Shown: piece by piece, positions 43,954 to 51,973 of the stretch
How positions within the stretch are numbered: position 1 is the first letter of the stretch
How the letters are laid out: each line of letters begins with the position of its first letter
Assembly (NCBI GenBank): GCA_947631455.1
Contig: CANRLH010000001.1
Span: 310,001 to 374,000, forward strand
Source: an uncultured Clostridia bacterium
GTDB taxonomy: Bacteria > Bacillota > Clostridia > Oscillospirales > Ruminococcaceae
DNA length: 64,000 nucleotides
Direction of reading: 5' to 3'
Program-made: the position numbers and the translations under genes
Notes under the pieces: model-generated
What the model was told of the DNA's origin: nothing
Database searches by the model: none
What the model saw: only the letters and a program-made list of their open reading frames with translations

Positions 43954-44855
43954 ATGTATGGTGCAATTATTGGAGATATCGTAGGGTCAAAATATGAATT
44001 CAACAACATAAAGACAAAGGACTTTCCGTTTGTTTCGCATGGTTGCGAATTCACGGACGATACAGTTATGACCGTGGCCGTTGCCAAGGCCATTCTTCGC
44101 AGCAGAGAAGAAAACTCTCCCTTCAAGACGATCTTAGTCCAAGAGATGCAGTTGCTTGGTAGAAAATATCCTCATGCGGGCTATGGCGGGATGTTTTCCT
44201 CTTGGCTATATGAAGAAGATCCGCAGCCCTATAATAGCTTTGGAAATGGGTCAGCTATGAGGGTTTCGCCATGCGGCTTGATTGCGGTAATGCTTGATGA
44301 AGCAATTTCGCTTGCCCGCACCTCTGCAGAGGTGACCCATAACCATCCCGAAGGAATCAAAGGCGCCGAAGCAACTGCAGCAGCGATCTTCCTTGCCAGA
44401 ACAGGAAAGAATAAGGAAACCATTGGCGGCTATATCTGCGATCATTATTATAATCTATCACAGACACTTGATGAGATTCGCCCAACTTATTGGTTCAACG
44501 AAACCTGCCAGAACACTGTTCCACAGGCCATTATTGCGTTTTGGAATCCACAAGCTATGAGGATGCAATCAGAAATGCCATTTCACTTGGCGGCGATAGT
44601 GACACGCTGGCAGCGATTACCGGCGCAATTGCCTGGTCGTATTATCGCTTCAATGACCGATCCAGCAAGGAAACGCACAAGAAAGAAGGACATATTTGGC
44701 TAGAAGCCTGCGAGAAGATTATTTTGGAAAACCACATCGATGGTATGCTGCCAGAAGACTTTGTCAATACAATAGAACTGCTTGATATTGCAAGAATGCA
44801 AAGAGCAGGAACCTATGACCGCACTGGCTTTTGCTCGCAGATCATTCTCGAATGA
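43954..44855 (+). pseudogene. ADP-ribosylglycohydrolase (DraG-like) gene, frameshifted
   Basis: Begins at ATG 43954 with AAAGGAGATG. The first 195 residues give a normal start (MYGAIIGDIVGSKYEF, EFTDDTVMTVAVA, GNGSAMRVSP, VTHNHPEGIKGAEA). At 44539-44542 the run TTTT apparently lost one T: restoring TTTTT joins CQNTVPQAIIAF to LESTSYEDAIRNAISLGGDSDT, the C-terminal metal-binding part, which runs to 44855. About 300 residues in all, the normal family length. DraG enzymes remove ADP-ribose from arginine or from nucleic acids. As it stands the second Mg-binding motif (GGDSD) is lost. A homopolymer sequencing error is a real alternative. Confidence 0.85.
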
Positions 44856-44898
44856 GAAGATGTCGCATGAAAGGCGACCAAGAAAATAACCTTTGCAG

Positions 44899-44945
44899 AT
44901 ATAATGTGATCGTAAGGTTGAGATAACCGAGCGATCACATTATAT
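44899..44945 (+). promoter_or_regulatory. 14-bp inverted repeat before the truncated VWA gene
   Basis: ATATAATGTGATCG (44899-44912) is repeated perfectly inverted as CGATCACATTATAT (44932-44945) with a 19-base spacer. It ends just before the TTGGAGGG binding site of the VWA gene, so it could be a repressor operator or an mRNA hairpin that hides the start. TATAAT at 44900 lies inside it. Confidence 0.6.
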
Positions 44946-44960
44946 TTGGAGGGATTCAGT

Positions 44961-45137
44961 ATGAAGAACAACATCACGGAGTTGGTATTTATTCTTGACC
45001 GAAGTGGCTCTATGACAGGGCTCGAGAGCGATACCATCGGAGGCTTCAACGCTCTGATCGAAAAGCAACGCAGACAGGACGGTGAGTGCTATGTTTCAAC
45101 GGTACTGTTCGACCATGTCAGTGAGGTTCTACATTAG
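44961..45137 (+). pseudogene. VWA-domain gene truncated by the right IS
   Basis: Starts at ATG 44961 after TTGGAGGG. Reads KNNITELVFILDRSGSMTGL with the MIDAS motif DRSGS, then ESDTIGGFNALIEKQ and YVSTVLFDHVSEVL, a standard VWA start; after about 58 residues it runs into the IS end. The usual protein is about 200 residues or more. This was the third VWA protein of the island. Confidence 0.85.
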
Positions 45138-45215
45138 TGCTAGAATAAACCCCAGACACCCTAAAGTGAACAAAAAAGTGTATAATAAGTAAAAAGAACA
45201 CAGGAGGAAAAAGCA

Positions 45216-45509
45216 ATGGGGAGTCAGCAAAAACAGTACACACAGGAATTCAAGCAAGATGCGGTAAATTACCGCAGGGAGCATCCGGAACTGTCATTAG
45301 AGGCATGCTCAAAGAATTTAGGGATATCTCACTCAGCGCTGCACAGATGGCTTGAGGCTCGGGATAAGGACGGAAAGGTCGTCATGCGTGGTTCGGGAAA
45401 TTATTCAAGCGATGAAGCTAAAGAGATCGCAAGGCTTAAAAAGGAATTGAAAGATACAAAGGACGCACTTGAAATATTAAAAAAAGCTATGGGTATCCTG
45501 AGCAAATGA
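45216..45509 (+). CDS. IS3-family transposase OrfA
   Basis: 97 residues, RBS AGGAGG. Same HTH_Tnp_1 plus coiled-coil layout as the left copy (YTQEFKQDAVNYRREHPELS; ARLKKELKDTKDALEILKKA). The A7GC run near the end is a possible frameshift site, and the stop overlaps the OrfB ATG. Intact frame. Confidence 0.85.
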   Translation: MGSQQKQYTQEFKQDAVNYRREHPELSLEACSKNLGISHSALHRWLEARDKDGKVVMRGSGNYSSDEAKEIARLKKELKDTKDALEILKKAMGILSK

Positions 45510-45857
45510 CGGGAAAATTGTACAACCAAATAGAGCATGAAAAGCTGTCAGGACAGGATATTTCCGTCAACGAGGTACTCAAAAAACTTGGACTGTCCAA
45601 AAGCGGATATTATGATTTTGTCGGAAGAAAACCATCCGAAACGGCGAAAAAAGTGGGACAACGCCTGCATAGAATCATTTCATTCGCTGATAAAGCGTGA
45701 ATGGCTGAACAGATTTATTATCCGCAATATGGATCATGCCCGCAGGCTCATATTTGAATACATAGACACATTCTACAACACCACAAGAATACACAGTGCC
45801 TGCAACTATTTCTCTCCAGAAGAATTTGAACGCAATTACGCGCAGCGTGTATCGTAA
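45506..45857 (+). pseudogene. IS3-family OrfB, internally deleted and frameshifted
   Basis: N-terminal part from 45506 (SVNEVLKKLGLSKSGYYDF) to the junction GRKPSE/AKKW near 45645, then C-terminal part in another frame (KWDNACIESFHSLIKREW; TRIHSACNYFSPEEFERNYA) to 45857. The junction is at the same position as in the left copy, so both descend from one already deleted element. The C-terminal end here (FERNYAQRVS) has a normal OrfB finish. No active transposase. Confidence 0.8.
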
Positions 45858-46032
45858 GATCACAAACCAGCGTTTATGCCGCATAAGAAAGCCTACCACA
45901 TTTTTCATAGGCTCATTGTCAACAGACCGAGGAATAAATGCGGTATCACTTTTGTACAGTTTCACGTTTTTTCACTTTAAGTTGTCCGGAATCTTGACAG
46001 AGGAGCACTTCGAAAAACGGCGTTTGGGCAGC

Positions 46033-46060
46033 AAAAAAGCCCGACAAAATCGGGCTTTTT
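46033..46060 (-). terminator. terminator of tRNA-Ser
   Basis: AAAAAGCCCGA, a CAAAA loop and TCGGGCTTTTT form a symmetrical hairpin with T-runs on both strands; on the minus strand it follows the tRNA gene by 31 bases. It can also stop transcription coming from the IS. Confidence 0.85.
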
Positions 46061-46090
46061 GTCAGGTACATCTTTTTCGTACCCTTTTGA

Positions 46091-46179
46091 TGGCGGAGAC
46101 GGCGAGATTCGAACTCGCGGGGGATTGCTCCCTAACTGATTTCGAGTCAGCCCCGTTATGACCACTTCGATACGTCTCC
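46091..46179 (-). tRNA. tRNA-Ser (CGA)
   Basis: Reverse complement starts GGAGACG and ends CGTCTCC-G-CCA, the seven-pair acceptor stem with encoded CCA. The anticodon loop is CTCGAAA within CTGA/TCAG, giving anticodon CGA (codon UCG). The T arm reads GCGAGTTCGAATCTCGC, and a long variable arm (AGGGAGCAATCCCC) is as expected for a class II serine tRNA. Length 89 bases. It stands about 90 bases outside the right IS; tRNA genes are common integration sites, but no repeated 3' end was found on the left. Confidence 0.95.
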
Positions 46180-46214
46180 GAATAAATTGTTGTGTATAAA
46201 AAGACAGCTTAATA

Positions 46215-46243
46215 AGTATATCATACTTTCAAGGTGAATGCAA
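46215..46243 (-). promoter_or_regulatory. promoter of tRNA-Ser
   Basis: On the minus strand TTGCAT (46243-46238), a 17-base spacer, TATACT (46220-46215). It lies about 36 bases upstream of the mature tRNA 5' end. Confidence 0.7.
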
Positions 46244-46339
46244 GAGATTTTACAAACTTTTTGGTACCGGTTTAAGGTGGCGAATTTTTAAAATAAAAAC
46301 GGAAATAATAACAGCAAAACATTGAAAGGGGATCATCTT

Positions 46340-46774
46340 TTGATAGAACAGGATACGATTAAGCTGTTAAGAGAATGTGACGCGGGTGTTAAAATGGGAG
46401 TTTCCGCAATAGACGAGGTAAATGACCGTGTAAAAAGCGAAGAGTTTAAGCATTGTCTTACCTATTGCAAGTCTGAGCATATAAAGCTTCAGCATGAGAT
46501 TGAGTCGGCACTTGACAGATTTCATGACGATGGAAAGGAGCCGAATCCCATGGCAAAGGGGATGTCGTGGATGAAGACCAACTTTAAAATGGCGGCAGAC
46601 GCATCGGATAACACAATAGCTGATCTGATAACCGACGGCTGTAATATGGGAGTCAAGTCGTTAAACAGGTATCTGAATCAGTATGAGGCGGCTGACGAAC
46701 ACACAAAGGATATCACAAAGCGTCTGATAAATCTTGAGCAGCAGCTAACAAATGATGTGCGCGGTTATCTGTAA
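46340..46774 (+). CDS. ferritin-like four-helix protein, uncharacterised
   Basis: 144 residues from TTG 46340, chosen because GAAAGGGG lies eight bases upstream. Sequence is helical: TIKLLRECDAGVKMGVSAID, YCKSEHIKLQHEIESALDRF, and IADLITDGCNMGVKSLNRYL. The pattern of Glu/His in the second and third helices (SEHIKLQHEIE) recalls DUF2383-like or ferritin-like helical bundles, but metal ligands are not certain. A terminator follows, and it is expressed alone. Function unknown. Confidence 0.6.
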   Translation: MIEQDTIKLLRECDAGVKMGVSAIDEVNDRVKSEEFKHCLTYCKSEHIKLQHEIESALDRFHDDGKEPNPMAKGMSWMKTNFKMAADASDNTIADLITDGCNMGVKSLNRYLNQYEAADEHTKDITKRLINLEQQLTNDVRGYL

Positions 46775-46780
46775 AATTAA

Positions 46781-46810
46781 GAGCCTTTGAGGATATATCT
46801 CAAAGGCTTT
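46781..46810. terminator. bidirectional terminator between helical protein gene and rpiB
   Basis: AGCCTTTGAG (46781-46790) pairs with CTCAAAGGCT (46798-46807), followed by TTAT on the plus strand and CTTAATTTT on the minus strand; serves two convergent genes. Confidence 0.7.
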
Positions 46811-46851
46811 ATCAGTAATATAAGTGAAAAAGGCTGTAAACAAAGCTAACG

Positions 46852-47283
46852 TTATTTTCCGAATTCGTCCTCCATTTTTTTGATAAGATCCACACGTCTT
46901 GCGTGTCTGCCGCCTTCAAATTCGGTGTTTAAAAATACATCGACAAGCTCCTTTGCAAGTCCTGAGCCGACGACTCTCGCGCCAAAGCAAAGCACGTTAG
47001 CATCGTTGTGAAGTCGAGTGTATTTAGCGGAAAAATAGTCAGAGCAACATGCCGCACGAATTCCCTTTACCTTGTTAGCGGCAATGGAAATTCCTATTCC
47101 CGTTCCGCATATAAGTATAGCCTTTTCGGCTTCTCCTTTTACAACAGCCTGGCATACGGCTTTTGCAGCGTCAGGATACTCAGCGCAGCCGAAGTCCTTG
47201 TATTCAATGTTATTTTCCTCAAAGTAAGTAATGATCTCTTGTTTAAGATCTACCGCCGCATGGTCGTTACCTATAGCAATCAT
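46852..47283 (-). CDS. rpiB: ribose-5-phosphate isomerase B
   Basis: 143 residues; the ATG at 47283 (GGAGCG upstream) is used, and a longer frame to 47328 is rejected. RpiB/LacAB family: MIAIGNDHAAVDLKQE, YPDAAKAVCQAV, ILICGTGIGISIAANKVKGI, and a C-terminal GGRHARRVD. The Cys in ICGTGIG is the catalytic base region of the family. Interconverts ribose-5-phosphate and ribulose-5-phosphate in the pentose phosphate pathway. LacA/B-type use of allose or galactose-6-phosphate is possible but less likely. An rpe gene is also in this window. Confidence 0.93.
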   Translation of the reverse strand: MIAIGNDHAAVDLKQEIITYFEENNIEYKDFGCAEYPDAAKAVCQAVVKGEAEKAILICGTGIGISIAANKVKGIRAACCSDYFSAKYTRLHNDANVLCFGARVVGSGLAKELVDVFLNTEFEGGRHARRVDLIKKMEDEFGK

Positions 47284-47319
47284 TTTTACACGCTCCTTAT
47301 ATATCTGGTTTCCGATTTT

Positions 47320-47348
47320 AATATACACCTGATGAGTATATTTGTCAA
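47320..47348 (-). promoter_or_regulatory. promoter of rpiB
   Basis: On the minus strand TTGACA (47348-47343), 17 bases, TATATT (47325-47320), about 37 bases before the rpiB start. A near-consensus sigma-A promoter. Confidence 0.8.
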
Positions 47349-47496
47349 CTCATTGATTATTTATCTTACAAAACAGGGATTTTAAAAATTATCGCTTTAT
47401 ATCAAAACACCCCTTTGAAATATATTTCAGCTTTAGCTTACAGGGGATTACATAATCAGGCAACCATTAAAGATAAATAATATTAAAAAACCTACC

Positions 47497-48453
47497 TTAA
47501 TTATTTACTTTGTTAATAGGGCGTCCATCTAAAAAAGCCTTAAGATTTTCCGAAACCTTTTTAACAAGACGCCTCCTTGTTTCAATGGGAGCCCAAGCAA
47601 TGTGAGGAGTAATAGTTATGTTATTAAGGTCTATCAAGGGGCAGTCCTCTCTCATCGGCTCATTGGTCAAAACGTCGATAGACGCATGAGCTATTTGTCC
47701 GTTTTTAAGTGCGTAAGCCAGGTCATTTTCGTTTATAACTCCGCCGCGAGATGTGTTTATAAGCAAAGCGCCGGGCTTGCACAGAGATAAGGTCTGCTTG
47801 TTGATTATTTCTTTTGTATCCTCGTTTAATGGACAGTGCAGAGTTATTATATCACTTTTTTCCATGACCTCATCAAGCGAAGCGGGCTGTGCTTTACCTG
47901 CGATTTTTTCGGGAGTTCTTGTATAGGCCAAAACGTTCATGCTAAAGGCCTTTGCGATCTGTGCAACCTTCTTTCCGATATCGCCGAAGCCGATTATGCC
48001 TATGGTCTTGCCTGAAAGCTCAAATATAGGAATATAGAAATATGAAAAGAATTTATAGTTTATCCAGTCGCCGTTAGCGGTAGAAGCCTTGTACTCTGAG
48101 ATTTTATTATAGTAGTCCAGAATAAGCGCAAACGTATGCTGAGCAACCGAATCGGTTGAATAAGCCGGAACATTTGCTACAACAGCGCCGAAATCGCTTG
48201 CAGCTTTCAGGTCTATATTATTGTAGCCTGTTGCAAAAAGCCCCACGTATTTTAAATTAGGGCATGACTTAAAAACCTCTCTTGTGATAAGGCACTTATT
48301 GCAGATAACACAGTCCGCATCGCCGATGGCGCGGGCAACTTCGTCGTTTGGAACAAATCCGTAAACAGTGGTATCGCACAAAGAAGTTATATCTTCAAGA
48401 GAAACGTCACCATTTTTTGATACGGTTTCACTGTCGAGAATAACCAGTTTCAT
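47497..48453 (-). CDS. D-2-hydroxyacid dehydrogenase (glycerate/hydroxypyruvate reductase type)
   Basis: 318 residues. NAD-binding fold GIIGFGDIGKKVAQIAKAF, catalytic-region motifs NTSRGGVINENDL, the Glu-containing segment (VLTNEPMREDCPL) and catalytic His in TPHIAWAPIETRRRL. This set points to the glycerate dehydrogenase/hydroxypyruvate reductase branch. Cytosolic. Its start abuts the stop of the galactokinase-like gene exactly, so they are one transcript; the metabolic link between them is not obvious. Confidence 0.9.
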   Translation of the reverse strand: MKLVILDSETVSKNGDVSLEDITSLCDTTVYGFVPNDEVARAIGDADCVICNKCLITREVFKSCPNLKYVGLFATGYNNIDLKAASDFGAVVANVPAYSTDSVAQHTFALILDYYNKISEYKASTANGDWINYKFFSYFYIPIFELSGKTIGIIGFGDIGKKVAQIAKAFSMNVLAYTRTPEKIAGKAQPASLDEVMEKSDIITLHCPLNEDTKEIINKQTLSLCKPGALLINTSRGGVINENDLAYALKNGQIAHASIDVLTNEPMREDCPLIDLNNITITPHIAWAPIETRRRLVKKVSENLKAFLDGRPINKVNN

Positions 48454-49692
48454 TTACAGCGATACCTCAACTCCGCCGACCGGCCTGATCGACAGAACAT
48501 GACAAGAGCCCTCACCGAACGCACCGTCAAGAACTGAGATAAACTCGGATAGCTTATCGTTAGGAACAAACGCCTGAATCGTGCCGGCAAAGCCGCCGCC
48601 GTGAACACGAGATGCACCTGTGCCGTTTAAAACTTCGCCTGCAAGATAAAGTCCAACACTCAGCCCCTGCTCACGTGGAGTACTGTTTGCATAAATGTTT
48701 TGGAGATACTTGTATGATGAATCCCCCGATTCGTTTACCTTCTTTAAGAATGCGTCAAAGTCACCAATTTTAAGAGCCTGTGACTGCGCGTCCACTCTGT
48801 CGTTGTCATCGATGAAATGAAGCGCCCTTAAAAGAGCTCTGTCGCCGCATTTTTGTCTTATCTCGCCAATTCTTTGAAGTATCTGCTTTTTGGAAATTCC
48901 TCTTAAGACGTTCTTGCCGAAAAGCCGGGCAACACTTTTCATTTCATTTGGAATAGCGGCGTACTCGGGAGTTAAGTCTGCATGATTTCCCTTTGTGTCC
49001 ACTATGCACAAAGAGTATCCGCACTTTTTAAAATCAAAGTTTATTTTGTTTATAACAGGTTTTTTGGGATCGTTAAAATCTATTGTTATAAAGCTTCCTA
49101 CACTTGAGGCCATCTGATCCATCAGCCCGGAAGGCTTACCGAAGTATTCGTTTTCCGCGTATTGAGATATCTGCGCAGCTTCAATGTCTGAGATTTCTCC
49201 ACTGTTGTAAAGAGAGTTTAATATCGTGCATAAAAGCACCTCGAAAGCTGCTGAAGAAGAAAGACCGGAGCCTTTAAGCACGTTAGATGTCGTATAAGCT
49301 TTAAAGCCGCCGATATTGTAGCCCCGGTCTTTAAATCCTGCGCACACACCTCTTATCAGAGCGGCAGAAGTGTTTTTTTCATTCTCACGCACATTTAGGT
49401 CTGATATATCTACAGTGTCCTTTTCAAAGCCCTCGCTTTTTACTTCAATTATATTGTCGTCGGTTGCGGTGACTGCCGCAATAACGTCAAGAGAAACTCC
49501 CGCGGCCAGAACCTTGCCGAAGTTGTGGTCGGTATGATTTCCGCCGATCTCGGTTCTTCCGGGTGCGGAAAAAAATCTCACCTGAGCGTTGCCGAAAAGC
49601 TCTTTAAAACTTTCTGCGGCTTTTTTGTATCTTTCTGACTGACAGGCGACATTGTCTTGGGTGTAAATATCGGAAAGGGTATAAGTTTTCAT
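48454..49692 (-). CDS. galK: galactokinase (GHMP kinase family)
   Basis: 412 residues, RBS CGGAGG. GHMP motifs: substrate-recognition loop APGRTEIGGNHTDHNFGK, ATP-binding KGSGLSSSAAFEVLL, and the C-terminal GASRVHGGGFAGTIQAF. Galactokinase signature has GRTNLIGEHTDY; here GRTEIGGNHTDH is a common variant in Clostridia. ATP-dependent phosphorylation of galactose at C1 for the Leloir route is the usual role. No galT or galE is next to it. A different sugar substrate cannot be excluded. Confidence 0.88.
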   Translation of the reverse strand: MKTYTLSDIYTQDNVACQSERYKKAAESFKELFGNAQVRFFSAPGRTEIGGNHTDHNFGKVLAAGVSLDVIAAVTATDDNIIEVKSEGFEKDTVDISDLNVRENEKNTSAALIRGVCAGFKDRGYNIGGFKAYTTSNVLKGSGLSSSAAFEVLLCTILNSLYNSGEISDIEAAQISQYAENEYFGKPSGLMDQMASSVGSFITIDFNDPKKPVINKINFDFKKCGYSLCIVDTKGNHADLTPEYAAIPNEMKSVARLFGKNVLRGISKKQILQRIGEIRQKCGDRALLRALHFIDDNDRVDAQSQALKIGDFDAFLKKVNESGDSSYKYLQNIYANSTPREQGLSVGLYLAGEVLNGTGASRVHGGGFAGTIQAFVPNDKLSEFISVLDGAFGEGSCHVLSIRPVGGVEVSL

Positions 49693-50018
49693 AATTTCCT
49701 CCGTATATAAATTCTTTAGTATATATTAGTAAAACTGGTTTTCAGAACAAGTAGGACAATGGTCGTTGATCAAGAATCAAGACCTTACCTAAGTTCATCA
49801 TAAAAACATAAATGTTGCGCACATTCATAATAACTGGCTAAGTCACAATGTGTTAAACATCTTGTCTAAATAATTTTACCATATCTTAGTTATTTTTTCA
49901 AGAGCAGATAGGTGATTATATGCAGAGTTAGTGTCGTCATTTACACTAAATTGTTGCTTTTTTATAATAATTGTGTTATACTGTTTATATAATTGTATAC
50001 ATAAAGGGAGATTATCAA
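49693..50018. other. divergent intergenic region between galK and iorA
   Basis: 326 bases, AT-rich, with no convincing gene. It holds the iorA promoter at 49954-49982 and must hold that of galK. I see no known riboswitch. Confidence 0.6.
49954..49982 (+). promoter_or_regulatory. promoter of iorA
   Basis: TTGCTT (49954-49959), 17 bases, TATACT (49977-49982), 36 bases before the iorA ATG with its AAAGGGAG site. Confidence 0.65.
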
Positions 50019-51740
50019 ATGAAAGAACTTATGCTCGGAAACAAGGCATTTGCAAGAGGACTTTATGAAGCCGGCTGCAAGGTCGTTTCGTCTTATCCGG
50101 GAACACCGTCGACGGAGATAACCGAAGAGGCGGCGAAATACGATGAAATATACGCAGAGTGGGCGCCAAACGAAAAGGTTGCGATGGAGGTAGCGCTCGG
50201 CGCATCAATGGCTGGGGCAAGAAGCTTTTGCGGAATGAAGCATGTAGGGCTTAATGTTGCGGCTGACCCGCTTTACACGGCGTCATATACGGGAGTAAAC
50301 GGGGGAATGGTTATAGCTGTTGCGGACGATCCGGGAATGCACTCGTCACAGAACGAGCAGGATTCCCGTCATCACGCAGAGGCGTCAAAGGTAATGATGC
50401 TGGAGCCATCGGACTCTGACGAATGTAAGAGATACACGAAGCTTGCGTTTGAGCTTTCTGAGAGGTTTGACACACCGGTTATTGTCAGAATGTCAACAAG
50501 GGTTTCTCACTCTCAGTCTGCGGTTGAGCTTAAAGAGCGCGATGAAATTTCGCTTAAGGATTATGAAAAGAACCCGTCTAAGTATGTTATGATGCCCGCA
50601 TATGCAAGGGGCAGACACGTTTTTGTCGAGCAGAGAACGCTTGATGAGATTGAGTATGCGGAGTCGTGCGATATAAATACGGTAGAAGATAACGGCGCCG
50701 ATATAGGTGTTATCACAAGCGGGATTTCATATGTTTATTCAAAGGAAGCGCTTGGCGACAGAGTTAATTACTTAAAGCTAGGAATTGTTTATCCATTGCC
50801 TAAAAAGCTCATTGAGGATTTCTGTAAAAAGTGCAAAAAGGTTTATGTTATAGAAGAGCTTGACCCGTTTATAGAGAATCACTGCAAAGCGTTGGGTGTT
50901 GAAGTTATCGGTAAAGAGATATTCAGTATGCTTGGCGAGTATTCACAGAGCCTTATCGCAGAGAGAGTATTCGGTGAGAAAAAGGACTATACCGAGCTTG
51001 ATGAGCAGATACCTGTACGCCCGCCTGTAATGTGTGCCGGCTGTCCGCACAGGGGATTGTTCTACTGTCTGTCAAAGCTTGGGCTCACAGTATCGGGAGA
51101 TATTGGCTGTTATACCTTAGGCGCAGCCGCTCCGCTTACCGCAATGGATTCGACTATATGTATGGGAGCGTCAATATCTGCGCTTCACGGCTTTAACAAA
51201 GCAAGAGAAGGTGCGGATAAAAAGAGCGTTGCGGTAATAGGTGACTCGACATTTATGCACAGCGGAATGACAGGGCTTGTAAACATTGCGTACAACGCGT
51301 CAAACTCGCTTGTTATAATCCTTGACAACTCGATAACGGGAATGACCGGTCATCAGCAGAATCCAACTACCGGAAAAAATCTTAAGGGTGATCCTGCGGC
51401 GGCGGTAAACCTTGAGGAGCTTTGCAAGGCTATCGGCATAAAAAATGTAAGCGTTGTAGACCCTTATCATATGAGCGAGTGTGAAAAAGTGATTAAGGAA
51501 AAGGTAGCACTTGACGAGCCGTGCGTAATAATCTCACGCCGCCCGTGCGCACTGCTCAAATATGTAAAGCACAATCCTCCGCTTAATGTCGAAAGCGATA
51601 AGTGCGTCGGCTGTAAGCAGTGCTTAAAGATCGGCTGTCCTGCAATTTCTATCCACGATAAAAAGTGTGAGATAGACAGCACACAGTGCGTCGGCTGTGG
51701 TATCTGCAAGGAAATGTGCAGACTCGGAGCGATCAGGTAA
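50019..51740 (+). CDS. iorA: indolepyruvate:ferredoxin oxidoreductase, alpha subunit
   Basis: 573 residues; ATG 50019 follows AAAGGGAG, and the longer frame from 49971 is rejected. Pyrimidine-binding domain at the start (SYPGTPSTEITEEAAKYDEI, EVALGASMAGARSF), TPP-binding domain with MCAGCPHRGLFYCL, GDIGCYTLG and the ALHG / NSITGMTGHQ region, and two C-terminal [4Fe-4S] motifs (CVGCKQCLKIGCP and CVGCGICKEMC). Decarboxylates aryl pyruvates from aromatic amino acids to aryl-acetyl-CoA with ferredoxin as acceptor. The beta subunit and a phenylacetate-CoA ligase follow, which fits aromatic amino acid fermentation. Confidence 0.95.
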   Translation: MKELMLGNKAFARGLYEAGCKVVSSYPGTPSTEITEEAAKYDEIYAEWAPNEKVAMEVALGASMAGARSFCGMKHVGLNVAADPLYTASYTGVNGGMVIAVADDPGMHSSQNEQDSRHHAEASKVMMLEPSDSDECKRYTKLAFELSERFDTPVIVRMSTRVSHSQSAVELKERDEISLKDYEKNPSKYVMMPAYARGRHVFVEQRTLDEIEYAESCDINTVEDNGADIGVITSGISYVYSKEALGDRVNYLKLGIVYPLPKKLIEDFCKKCKKVYVIEELDPFIENHCKALGVEVIGKEIFSMLGEYSQSLIAERVFGEKKDYTELDEQIPVRPPVMCAGCPHRGLFYCLSKLGLTVSGDIGCYTLGAAAPLTAMDSTICMGASISALHGFNKAREGADKKSVAVIGDSTFMHSGMTGLVNIAYNASNSLVIILDNSITGMTGHQQNPTTGKNLKGDPAAAVNLEELCKAIGIKNVSVVDPYHMSECEKVIKEKVALDEPCVIISRRPCALLKYVKHNPPLNVESDKCVGCKQCLKIGCPAISIHDKKCEIDSTQCVGCGICKEMCRLGAIR

Positions 51741-51854
51741 ATGACGCTTAAGTCAATTCTGGCTGTCGGCGCAGGAGGTGCGATAGGCGCGGCCATGTGG
51801 AACAAAACAAAGCCTCGGGAAGAGTTATGGAGAAGTGCAAGCTTCATTTTGTGA
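51741..51854 (+). other. short open frames between iorA and iorB
   Basis: A 37-codon frame starts at the base after the iorA stop (MTLKSILAVGAGGAIGA then a charged tail), and a 32-codon frame overlaps at 51827. Neither has a proper ribosome binding site. The first weakly recalls the start of small glycine-rich membrane proteins. Possibly a decayed gene; the 233-base gap is unusual, since ior genes are normally tightly spaced. Confidence 0.25.
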
Positions 51855-51973
51855 GATACGGTGAGTTTCAAAAGTTAGACGGAACCTTAAAAATGCGTTC
51901 AATGGAATATGAAGGTGAAATATAAATTCTGTCTTACGTTTTTTAAAAGAAAAAATATTAAGGAGAAAATAGT

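Larger units (their letters stand above)
45135..46000 (+). mobile_element. defective IS3-family element, right copy
   Basis: Starts TAGTGCTAGAATAAA with CCAGACACCCTAAAGTGAA inside; the other end (45971-45998) reads TTCACTTTAAGTTGTCCGG, an imperfect inverted repeat, so both termini are present. TATAAT at 45181 could be the OrfA promoter. It carries OrfA and an OrfB lacking the DDE core, with the same deletion junction as the left copy. About 870 bp against 1.2-1.4 kb for intact IS3 elements. The exact outer boundary is uncertain; no target duplication could be assigned. Confidence 0.78.

Noticed and set aside
45675..45965. 96-codon minus-strand frame in the right IS
   Set aside because: It is antisense to the OrfB fragment for part of its length, has no binding site and no recognisable family.
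46091..46179. tRNA-Ser as attachment site of the island integrase
   Set aside because: No copy of the tRNA 3' end was found near the integrase or at the left border, and the IS lies between; possible but unsupported.
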